Shown: positions 10,100 to 17,370 of the stretch, one piece after another | How the letters are laid out: every line of letters begins with the position of its first letter | Position numbering within the stretch: the first letter of the stretch is position 1 | Origin: Balamuthia mandrillaris | Taxonomy: Eukaryota > Discosea > Longamoebia > Balamuthiidae | Reading direction: 5' to 3' | Length of the DNA stretch: 31,415 nt | Assembly (NCBI GenBank): GCA_031835245.1 | Contig: JAVKOQ010000513.1 | Span: forward strand, 1-31,415 | Notes under the pieces: generated by a model | Databases searched by the model: none | Seen by the model: the letters and a program-made list of their open reading frames with translations, nothing else | Told to the model about the DNA's origin: nothing | Translations under genes and position numbers: made by a program

Positions 10100-10141
10100 G
10101 CTTGCAACTAAGGGGTACATATTTTCTTTCTTACTATTACT

Positions 10142-11803
10142 TTAGTTAGCGTATTCTTCCTTGATCAAGGCAGCGCAACGCTCAGCAAGCATGGTGGCGG
10201 AGGCGGAGGGATGGGTGGGCACCACCACAGGCATGACGGAGCAATCCACCACCCTCAGGTTGTCCACGCCGAACACGCGGAACTCCGAGTCCACCACCGC
10301 TTGCTCGTCGTTGTTGGCCCCCATCTTGCAGGTTCCCACCATGTGATACCAGGCCTCCACGTTGGAGCTCAACCACGTGCGGAACTGAGCATCCGTGACG
10401 TCCGCGGGGAGAGCAGCGACACCAGGGGTAATCTCCACGGCGCCAGGGAACTCGGCCATCCATTCCCTCACCTTCCTGAACGCCCAGATCATGGGATCCA
10501 GGTTGTCCACATCGAGGTTGAGCTTCATGTCCACGCGGTCAGTCGGCTCAGAGGTGCGCAGCTTGATCTCTCCCACTTGTGCCCCACGAACTTGCACCAC
10601 GAAACCCACCAGCAAGTTGTTAGGGAAAAGCGTCCAGGCGATCTCAATGTCAACAAAGTCCTCATGATGACCAGAAGCCAAGAAGGCCACACGAACGGCG
10701 CTGGGGAGGGTCAAAGAAGGGGCGGAGGGCACCACAAAGGCAAAGCGGAAGACGGCATGGTCCTGGAGGTTCTGCCCGACACCGGGAAGAGAGACCACGG
10801 GCTCGATGCCGTGAGGAGTCAGGTCGGAGGGATCACCGATGCCGGAGAGCATCAAGAACTTGGGGGAGTTGACGGGACCCAAGCTGACGATCACTTCCTT
10901 CTTGGCCCTGATCTCCAGCAGGGTGGTCCCATCCACCAGCACGCGGACGCCCATCACCTTGGCGTTCTCTCCCGGCCTTCTCCGTCCGTAGATGAGCTTG
11001 AGTGCGGTGGCTTTGGGGAGCACGTCCAAGTTGGGACGAGAAGGTCCGTTTTTGATGTACTCGGTGTAAGTGGTTTGACGCTGGCAAGGACCGGTTGCAG
11101 AGCAAACACCGTCCCAGGTCAAGGAGCGTTGCATGGGCCAGATGCCCACCTGTCCTGCCGAGGTGGAGTAGTCCCTCCCTTGCTCAATGCCAAAGATTTC
11201 CGCTTGCTTCTCCGCGAATGGAGCCACAGCAGTGTCGTTGGGGTCCAAGAAGACCACGTCGATGGGTCCGTCCCTTCCGCGGTCAGAGGAGGAGCTGTCC
11301 TCGCTCTTCACACGCTCGCTCTTCTTGAAGAACGGCAGCAGCTCTTCGTAACGGAGAGAGTCATCGCCAACCAGCTCGGCCCATTCGTTGTAGGTCTGAG
11401 GACCTCCTCTGCCCCAGAAAGAGCCAGAGACGGCAGGGCCTCCTCCCAGAGCGCGGGGCACCACCGTGGGGGTTTGCTGCCTGGCCAGCAAGGTCTCGAT
11501 GGTGTGGAAGTGCTCCACAGGGAGCACCTCCAGAGGGACGGAAGGAACCACGCTGTTCATGGTGGGGACGGCCACGGTGGGGTCGTCGCTCCGGTCCTCT
11601 CCACGCTCCACCAAGAGAACGGAGTGGTGAGGGTTCTCAGCCAGGCGAGCGGCCACGGCGCAGCCGGCGGTGCCTCCGCCCAAGACGATGAAGTCATAGT
11701 TGCGGAGAATGTCATCCACCTTGGCACGGTGAGCAGAAACTCCGGCGGTGAGCACCGCCAGGAGAAGGAGCAGTGAGGCAAAGACAAGGCGAGTTTTGGC
11801 CAT
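10142..11803 (-). CDS. GMC oxidoreductase, copy 2 (secreted flavoprotein)
   Basis: A single exon of 553 residues from MAKTRLVFAS; a longer in-frame start at 11848 adds 15 residues in front of the signal peptide and is not conserved. Domains are as in copy 1: signal peptide, FAD fold YDFIVLGGGTAG, RALGGGPAVSGSFWGRGG, SLPGVGQNLQDH, His about 487 in WYHMVGTCKMG and His about 531 in VVPTHPS. Both catalytic positions are present, so it should be active. It is nearly identical to copy 3, with differences bunched in a few short stretches (PTMNSVVPSVPLEVL, ALKLIYGRRR, IEIAWTLFPNN, EITPGVAALP). Some of these match copy 1 instead, which suggests gene conversion. A TATA-like TTTATAAA lies 65-72 nt upstream and an AATAAA downstream. 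Confidence 0.94.
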   Translation of the reverse strand: MAKTRLVFASLLLLLAVLTAGVSAHRAKVDDILRNYDFIVLGGGTAGCAVAARLAENPHHSVLLVERGEDRSDDPTVAVPTMNSVVPSVPLEVLPVEHFHTIETLLARQQTPTVVPRALGGGPAVSGSFWGRGGPQTYNEWAELVGDDSLRYEELLPFFKKSERVKSEDSSSSDRGRDGPIDVVFLDPNDTAVAPFAEKQAEIFGIEQGRDYSTSAGQVGIWPMQRSLTWDGVCSATGPCQRQTTYTEYIKNGPSRPNLDVLPKATALKLIYGRRRPGENAKVMGVRVLVDGTTLLEIRAKKEVIVSLGPVNSPKFLMLSGIGDPSDLTPHGIEPVVSLPGVGQNLQDHAVFRFAFVVPSAPSLTLPSAVRVAFLASGHHEDFVDIEIAWTLFPNNLLVGFVVQVRGAQVGEIKLRTSEPTDRVDMKLNLDVDNLDPMIWAFRKVREWMAEFPGAVEITPGVAALPADVTDAQFRTWLSSNVEAWYHMVGTCKMGANNDEQAVVDSEFRVFGVDNLRVVDCSVMPVVVPTHPSASATMLAERCAALIKEEYAN

Positions 11804-11867
11804 GGTGGTTGTGTAGGAGAGAGAGGTAAGTAAAGAACTTGAAAGCAAAAAAAAAAATGTGGTTACG

Positions 11868-11875
11868 TTTATAAA
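11868..11875 (-). promoter_or_regulatory. TATA-like element of GMC copy 2
   Basis: TTTATAAA lies 65-72 nt upstream of the copy 2 ATG. Copy 3 has no matching element at the same distance, although its immediate leader (a poly-A tract followed by tgtt) is related. Confidence 0.45.
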
Positions 11876-11980
11876 GAGAAGGCAACACGAGGCAATAGCG
11901 GGTCTGGCCGATTACTTTATTTCCTAGGAAATAAAGGCACCAAAAGGAGGGTGTAGCTCAACATCACCGGATAAAAGGAC

Positions 11981-12368
11981 GGGAGAGCATTACCAACGGA
12001 ACTAACCCTAGTACACGTGTTCAAACTTTTTCCTCGCGGTTTTAATCATCACGTGCTGCAATTTTAATATACCAAACACCAGTTTGACTAGCACCAGTAA
12101 GGTCTTGCTTTCGGGTGAGGCTAGCTATTGCTTTAGGGTTAATACTACGAATTGAAAAAGTTTTGATGTGCTGGTATCCGCCAGTTGAAGTGGAATGGGT
12201 AGGGTTGGGAAGGGCTATTTACCGTCGTCGCCGATAACACTACCAAGGAGCCTAGATAGAAAGTCTAGCCTTTCCTTACATGCTCCCTCCTCCCTCCCTC
12301 CACAAGGGAGGAGGGCGCCAAAGAAGCTCCCAAGAAGCTCCGAACAACTCCGTTGGTAATGCTCTCCC
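11981..12368. repeat. Inverted 20-bp repeat pair
   Basis: gggagagcattaccaacgga at 11981-12000 is the exact reverse complement of 12349-12368. An 18/20 match to the right arm is at 16290-16309, about 310 nt upstream of GMC copy 3. The arms enclose about 350 nt of unique sequence. It could be a shared upstream control element of the GMC unit, or a trace of an inversion. Confidence 0.75.
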
Positions 12369-12474
12369 TTTGCTTTCTCCTTTTCTCTCCTTTCTCTGCT
12401 TGCTCCTTAGGGAGGCGTTGTAGTCACACGGGTCCTCTTTGCCTGCTTTACTTGGTGAGCTTTTCTTCTTCGTA

Positions 12475-12541
12475 GGCGTCGGCTTTTCTTTTATTCTCTT
12501 ATTCTCTCTTATTCTCTCTTCTCGGAAGAAAAGCCGACGCC
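12475..12541. repeat. Perfect 16-bp inverted repeat (hairpin)
   Basis: The left arm ggcgtcggcttttctt (12475-12490) pairs perfectly with the right arm at 12526-12541. The 35-nt loop consists of repeated ttattctc-like units. It lies between the copy 2 upstream region and the 3' end of the remnant GMC copy. Confidence 0.85.
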
Positions 12542-12602
12542 CCAACGAAGTTGACTTGTTCGCACAACAGAGTAAGAACTCCTTTCTCCCAGCAGAATGT
12601 GT

Positions 12603-12608
12603 TTTATT
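12603..12608 (-). terminator. AATAAA of the remnant GMC copy
   Basis: TTTATT on the plus strand lies 92 nt beyond the stop of the remnant. In copies 2 and 3 the spacing is 43 and 25 nt. A young TTTC/TTGTC expansion at about 12628-12690 explains the longer distance. Confidence 0.45.
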
Positions 12609-12629
12609 ACTCGCAACTAAGGAGTATAG

Positions 12630-12690
12630 ATCTTTCTTGCTTTCTTGTCGTTTCTTTCTTTCTTGTCGTTTCTTTCTTTCTTTCTTTCTT
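12630..12690 (+). repeat. TTTC/TTGTC tandem expansion
   Basis: Repeats of tttctttc and tttcttgtcg fill the 3' flank of the remnant GMC copy. The corresponding flank of copy 2 has only a short ttttctttctta segment, so the expansion happened after duplication. Confidence 0.8.
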
Positions 12691-12699
12691 ACTATTACT

Positions 12700-12922
12700 C
12701 TAGTTAGCGTATTCTTCCTTGATCAAGGCAGCACAACGCTCAGCAAGCATGGTGGCGGAGGCGGAGGGATGGGTGGGCACCACCACAGGCGTGACGGAGC
12801 AATCCACCACCCTCAGGTTGTCCACACCGAACACGCGGAACTCCGAGTCCACCACCGCTTGAGCATCGTTGTTGGCTCCCATCTTGCAGCTTCCCACCAT
12901 GTGATAACACGTTGGAGCTCTA
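12700..12922 (-). pseudogene. 3'-terminal remnant of a fourth GMC oxidoreductase copy
   Basis: Only the last about 70 codons remain, from CYHMVGSCKMGANNDAQ to the C-terminus EEYAN and a TAG stop. The sequence matches copies 2 and 3 closely, including about 110 nt of 3' flank. At the upstream end 9 nt are missing near 12907, homology runs on through cacgttggagctc to about 12922, and then stops abruptly. The FAD-binding domain, signal peptide and promoter are gone, so it cannot make an enzyme. Its stop lies 2558 nt from the copy 2 stop, matching the 2515-nt spacing between copies 1 and 2; it therefore occupies a true array slot. Confidence 0.9.
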
Positions 12923-12929
12923 AAAAGCT

Positions 12930-13840
12930 CGAACAGCGCTACCACTACTAAAGGCAAGCCATCCTATCCCCGATATATTCTTCCCTCCTACTATATGTGT
13001 TCCTCCTCACCACTACCAACACCGCCCTCCTCACTACTACCAAAAAAATAGAGATAGTATATTATTTGCAGGGTTGCTTTTTGTTAGGTCCAGCGCAAGG
13101 TGGAGGGTAAAAGGGGTGAAGTGAGAGGTTCGAGAATGACGGAGTCTCTCCCTCAACACTTGGCTGCCTCCCTCTTGGGACTCGGCGAGCGCCCCCCGAA
13201 ACTATTGCTGCGACGTCCTCTTGTGCCATTCGTGTCCCTATTTTAGAAGATTCGACCAAGGCCTCTATTTTCCTATTCAGTTCGTTGTTGATTTGCAGCT
13301 GCTCTTCGTTCATTTTTTTTTTTGATCTTCGTAGGACTTTGCTAAGGCCGCCAGCTTAACGTTCAGTTCTTTCCAGCGCTCCTCCCACATATCTGTCTCG
13401 TCCGAGACGACCTGGTCGTAAGGGGCTTGCGCGGAATTAAAGTCGGCATGAGTCCTGAGGCTCATACCAACACCGAGAGCGGCAGCCATGTCCGTGCCCT
13501 AAAACACTGGTCCGGTAGCGTTAACTAAGGGCTCCGTGTTGTAGTGTACGCGTTTCAAACACACCACCCTGCGTCGCTTGGTCTCAGGAGGGGGAAGGTA
13601 GTTGTTCTTGTGGGTGTGTTTCTTCTTGCATTTTACTTCTCGAATTTTTGTCGAGCAGGCGATCATGAAGGGGCATCCGAACGGAAGTTGCCTGACACTG
13701 TTTTTGGCGGGAAGCTTGCTCATTGGCCCAAAAATTCAAAGATCGATCGGAGGGTTTTTTTTTTTTGTTCTTGAAGGCAACGAATAGGAAATCGTTGAAA
13801 GTACATCATAAGCACTCAACTTGTGGGAACCCACACCCGC
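12930..13840. other. Non-homologous segment inside the GMC array
   Basis: About 0.9 kb has no similarity to the GMC unit and replaces the lost 5' part of the remnant gene. It holds the coding-like stretch at 13062-13489 (minus), homopolymer tracts, and no terminal repeats that I can see. Origin is unknown. Confidence 0.6.
13062..13489 (-). pseudogene. Interrupted coding-like fragment, coiled-coil, unknown family
   Basis: The minus strand shows protein-like sequence beginning MAAALGVGMSLRTHADF with a good ATG context. A heptad-like Glu/Lys/Leu segment follows (WEERWKELNVKLAALAKS) and then NEEQLQINNELNRKIEALVESS, ending in a Pro-rich tail. It does not run as one open frame. I do not recognise the family. 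Alternatives are a decayed host gene, a small gene with a sequencing error, or part of an inserted element. It lies between two GMC array slots. Confidence 0.4.
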
Positions 13841-13849
13841 GATGAGCTG

Positions 13850-14060
13850 CAGGTTCTCCCAACCCTTTGTGGCACGCCTCTCTTTGAGGAGGTGAACCAG
13901 ACCTCCAGTTCGATCCTCATCCTCGCTTGTTGCAACACCTCCCTGCCGTGCACAGGGAAGCTGCTATCACGTGTGAATGTTTGTTTTGGTTCTGGTCACC
14001 GTGGCCCAAAGTGGCCGCTGGGCTGTAAACGCCAACTCCTACAAAGACCTGACTGAGAAC
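13850..14060 (-). repeat. Diverged intergenic repeat, block B
   Basis: This is the partner of 9690-9900, sharing ccagttcgatcctcatc and tggcccaaagtggccgctg. It lies about 260 nt beyond the stop of GMC copy 3, the same relation as block A to copy 2. It marks the right-hand limit of the foreign segment. Confidence 0.6.
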
Positions 14061-14292
14061 ACGTAAAGCCAGTTCAGTTGCTTTGCACTCCAAACACCTC
14101 ATTAACTATCATGGAAAAAACCAGTTTTCTCTGTTTATGATCTGAAGGTTGTTGCAACAGTAGTGGAACAAGTAAAACATTCAATCAAAGAACAGCAAGA
14201 AGGAATGCAAGCCTATCATGTCCTGGTTATTGTAACGTGGGGCCAATTCACAGAGCAAGAGGTCCTCTCGCTCACCTTGAAGCAGAACATGT

Positions 14293-14298
14293 TTTATT
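14293..14298 (-). terminator. Poly(A) signal AATAAA of GMC copy 3
   Basis: On the gene strand AATAAA lies 25 nt after the stop codon of copy 3. Confidence 0.55.
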
Positions 14299-14322
14299 CG
14301 CTGTTTCTTTCTTAATATTTCT

Positions 14323-15981
14323 TCAGTTAGCGTATTCTTGCTTGATCAAGGCAGCGCAACGCTCAGCAAGCATGGTGGCGGAGGCGGAGGGATGGGTGGG
14401 CACCACCACAGGCATGACGGAGCAATCCACCACCCTCAGGTTGTCCACGCCGAACACGCGGAACTCCGAGTCCACCACCGCTTGCTCGTCGTTGGCTCCC
14501 ATCTTGCAGGTTCCCACCATATGATACCACGCCTCCACGTTGGAGCTCAACCACGTGCGGAACTGAGCATCCGTGACGTCCGCGGGGAGAGCAGCGGTAC
14601 CAGGGACAACCTCCACGGCGCCAGGGAACTCGGCCATCCATTCCCTCACCTTCCTGAACGCCCAGATCATGGGATCCAGGTTGTCCACATCGAGGTTGAG
14701 CTTCATGTCCACGCGGTCTGTCGGCTCAGAGGTGCGCAGCTTGATCTCTCCCGCTTGTGCCCCACGAACTTGCACCACAAAACCCACCAGCAGGTTGTTA
14801 GGGAGAAGGCCCCAGGCGAGCTCGATGTCAACAAAGTCCTCATGATGACCAGAAGCCAAGAAGGCCACACGAACGGCGCTGGGGAGGGTCAAAGAAGGGG
14901 CAGAGGGCACCACAAAGGCAAAGCGGAAGACGGCATGGTCCTGGAGGTTCTGCCCGACACCGGGAAGAGAGACCACGGGCTCGATGCCGTGAGGAGTCAG
15001 GTCAGAGGGATCACCGATGCCGGAGAGCATCAAGAACTTGGGGGAGTTGACAGGACCCAAGCTGACGATCACTTCCTTCTTGGCCCTGATCTCCAGCAGG
15101 GTGGTCCCATCCACCAGCACGCGGACGCCCATCACCTTGGCGTTCTCTCCCGGCCTGCTCCGTCCGTAGATGAGGTTGAGTGCGGTGGCTTTGGGGAGCA
15201 CGTCCAAGTTGGGGCGAGAAGGTCCGTTTTTGATGTACTCGGTGTAAGTGGTTTGACGCTGGCAAGGACCGGTTGCAGAGCAAACACCGTCCCAGGTCAA
15301 GGAGCGTTGCATGGGCCAGATGCCCACCTGTCCTGCCGAGGTGGAGTAGTCCCTCCCTTGCTCAATGCCAAAGATTTCCGCTTGCTTCTCCGCGAATGGA
15401 GCCACAGCAGTGTCGTTGGGGTCCAAGAAGACCACGTCGATGGGTCCGTCCCTTCCGCGGTCAGAGGAGGAGCTGTCCTCGCTCTTCACACGCTCGCTCT
15501 TCTTGAAGAACGGCAGCAGCTCTTCGTAACGGAGAGAGTCATCGCCAACCAGTTCGGCCCATTCGTTGTAGGTCTGAGGACCTCCTCTGCCCCAGAAAGA
15601 GCCAGAGACGGCAGGGCCTCCTCCCAGAGCGCGGGGCACCACCGTGGGGGTTTGCTGCCTGGCCAGCAAGGTCTCGATGGTGTGGAAGTGTTCCACAGGG
15701 AGGGTCTCGATGGGTACGGATGCCGTCACGCTGTTCATGGTGGAGACAGCCACGGTGGGGTCGTCGCTCCGGTCCTCTCCACGCTCCACCAAGAGAACGG
15801 AGTGGTGAGGGTTCTCAGCCAGGCGAGCGGCCACAGCACAGCCGGCGGTGCCTCCGCCCAAGACGATGAAGTCATAGTTGCGGAGAATGTCGTCCACCTT
15901 GGCACGGTGAGCAGAAACTCCGGCGGTGAGCACCGCCAGGAGAAGGAGCAGTGAGGCAAAGACAAGGCGAGCTTTGGCCAT
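14323..15981 (-). CDS. GMC oxidoreductase, copy 3 (secreted flavoprotein)
   Basis: A single exon of 552 residues starting at MAKARLVFAS, the conserved array start. It has a signal peptide, FAD fold YDFIVLGGGTAG, GSFWGRGGPQTYNEW, SLPGVGQNLQDH, and catalytic His about 487 (WYHMVGTCKMG) and about 530 (VVPTHPS). One Asn is missing relative to copy 2 in the loop GANDEQ. Long identical blocks shared with copy 2 are broken by clustered changes (VSTMNSVTASVPIETL, VEVVPGTAALP). The upstream region differs from copy 2 beyond the poly-A leader and lacks its TATA-like box, so expression may differ. Like the other copies it should oxidise an alcohol-type substrate with FAD in the secretory route or outside the cell. 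Confidence 0.94.
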   Translation of the reverse strand: MAKARLVFASLLLLLAVLTAGVSAHRAKVDDILRNYDFIVLGGGTAGCAVAARLAENPHHSVLLVERGEDRSDDPTVAVSTMNSVTASVPIETLPVEHFHTIETLLARQQTPTVVPRALGGGPAVSGSFWGRGGPQTYNEWAELVGDDSLRYEELLPFFKKSERVKSEDSSSSDRGRDGPIDVVFLDPNDTAVAPFAEKQAEIFGIEQGRDYSTSAGQVGIWPMQRSLTWDGVCSATGPCQRQTTYTEYIKNGPSRPNLDVLPKATALNLIYGRSRPGENAKVMGVRVLVDGTTLLEIRAKKEVIVSLGPVNSPKFLMLSGIGDPSDLTPHGIEPVVSLPGVGQNLQDHAVFRFAFVVPSAPSLTLPSAVRVAFLASGHHEDFVDIELAWGLLPNNLLVGFVVQVRGAQAGEIKLRTSEPTDRVDMKLNLDVDNLDPMIWAFRKVREWMAEFPGAVEVVPGTAALPADVTDAQFRTWLSSNVEAWYHMVGTCKMGANDEQAVVDSEFRVFGVDNLRVVDCSVMPVVVPTHPSASATMLAERCAALIKQEYAN

Positions 15982-16490
15982 GGTGGTTGTGCAGGAGAGA
16001 GTTAAGTGTGGCAGTAACTAGGAAAGCAAAAAAAAAATGTTTAGTTTAACAAGAGAAGACGCAGGTAACGAGCACAACCAGACTGTTACCTCGTGTCAGT
16101 ATACCTTCACTTCCGTCGTTTCTTTTACCCGGTGTTGCTGCACACGCCTTTTAGGTAACGCTCCTACATTCCTTGAAGCAGCAAACAACAACCCAAGATC
16201 TGTCATTACTGGCCGCCTCCGCAAATGACAGCAAAGCAGCATCCCAACTCCGAAGACCCGACTCTCTTGCGGTCTTTCAGTTCAACAACTCCGTCGTTAA
16301 TGCTCTCCCTCTTTAGTTTCTAAGGAGCATCCGGCATGGCAGCAGGAGAGACGAATGAGGAAGAGTTCCCTTAGCAGTTGAGGAAAAAATAATTATCAAG
16401 ATTATTAATATAGTTCATGTTCTAGAACGACGGATAATGATACCCTTCATTTGAAAACAAACAAAAGCAAAACAAAGAAGAAGGCCGGCG
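15982..16490. other. Intergenic region between divergent GMC copy 3 and RCC1-BTB genes
   Basis: These 509 nt must hold both promoters. They contain the 20-mer relative at 16290-16309 and an AT-rich part at about 16385-16480 close to the RCC1-BTB start. No coding frame is convincing. Confidence 0.6.
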
Positions 16491-17332
16491 ATGGGTAAGC
16501 TTACCTCTCACTTTTTTTTTTTTGGTTCTGCTCTTCTCTCTCTTCTTCGTTCCTTTGGTCTCTAAAAACTGTTCTCCTTGTTGTTGGTTACCAGAAACGC
16601 AAGGTCAGATCTACACCATTACCAATGAGGTATATCTTTTGATAGCTTCTCCGTCCAACTCCTGCTTGTTCTTAACAAAAAAAAAATAAAACCCATGTAG
16701 GACCTAGAAAGCTTTGCCGAGCTGTCTGCCTCTTCCTCCTCCTCCTCCAAAGAAGAGTCGGAACAGACGGCCCTCCTTAAGGAGACAGAAATCGCTGCCA
16801 TAGAACAACGCCGTAAAGAGGAACAAGAGCGCTTCGACCGGTTGAGCGAACGCGAAAAGCGAGCCCTCGTTGCGGAGAGGCGTCTACAGCCTCCCTCTTC
16901 TTCTTCTTCCGTTCTTTCGTACTGCGTGGTCTGTGGCAGCGTTTTGGGGCTTGTCCCGTTTGTCAACGGCGAATGGCAGTACTGCAGCATGGCGTGCGTG
17001 CGGGAGCACCGACCAAAGAGACAGCCGCAGCTGCGCATGGAGGAGGACCTCCACTGCGCGGTGTCGATTGCTTGTGGTGCTAGCCACACTGCTGTTGCTA
17101 CTGGTTCTCTTCGCTCTCTGCTCATCTTCTCTCGTTATTGTTCTCTTCCCTCGTTCTCTTGTTCTCTCCTTTCTTCTCTACTTCTCTTCGTTGCTTTTTG
17201 CTCCTCTCTTCTTTCTTCTCTTCTCTCTTCTTTCTTTTCCTCTCTTTCGCCTCTCTTCAACGTGAAACTAAAGTAATACCAACCGAAAGGAACGGGAGCG
17301 GTATATACATATGGCAGCGGGCGTTATGGGTT

Positions 17333-17370
<38 letters not shown>

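Larger units (their letters stand above)
9295..10141. other. Intergenic region between GMC copies 1 and 2
   Basis: The left part is the promoter and leader of GMC copy 1 (minus strand). The segment about 9690-9900 is similar to 13850-14060. Both contain ccagttcgatcctcatc and tggcccaaagtggccgctg, in the same order and spacing relative to the next GMC stop. No convincing gene is present. The right end holds the 3' region of copy 2. Confidence 0.65.
11804..12559. other. Intergenic region upstream of GMC copy 2
   Basis: This stretch holds the copy 2 promoter and leader, an inverted 20-mer pair (11981-12000 and 12349-12368) and a perfect 16-bp hairpin at 12475-12541. A CT-rich stretch follows the second 20-mer. 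Nothing reads as a gene. Confidence 0.6.

Noticed and set aside
11950-12030. tRNA-like start (gtgtagctcaac) followed by gttcaaac and a T run
   Set aside because: The A-box and B-box resemblance is partial. Neither the acceptor stem nor the T stem pairs, so I do not call a tRNA.
7576-15954. Full-length antisense open frames (about 520-590 codons) opposite all three GMC copies
   Set aside because: They are His/Gly-rich, lack recognisable domains, and follow from G/C-ending codons on the gene strand, which remove stops from one antisense frame. The GMC reading is unambiguous. A similar shadow frame lies opposite the kinase exon.
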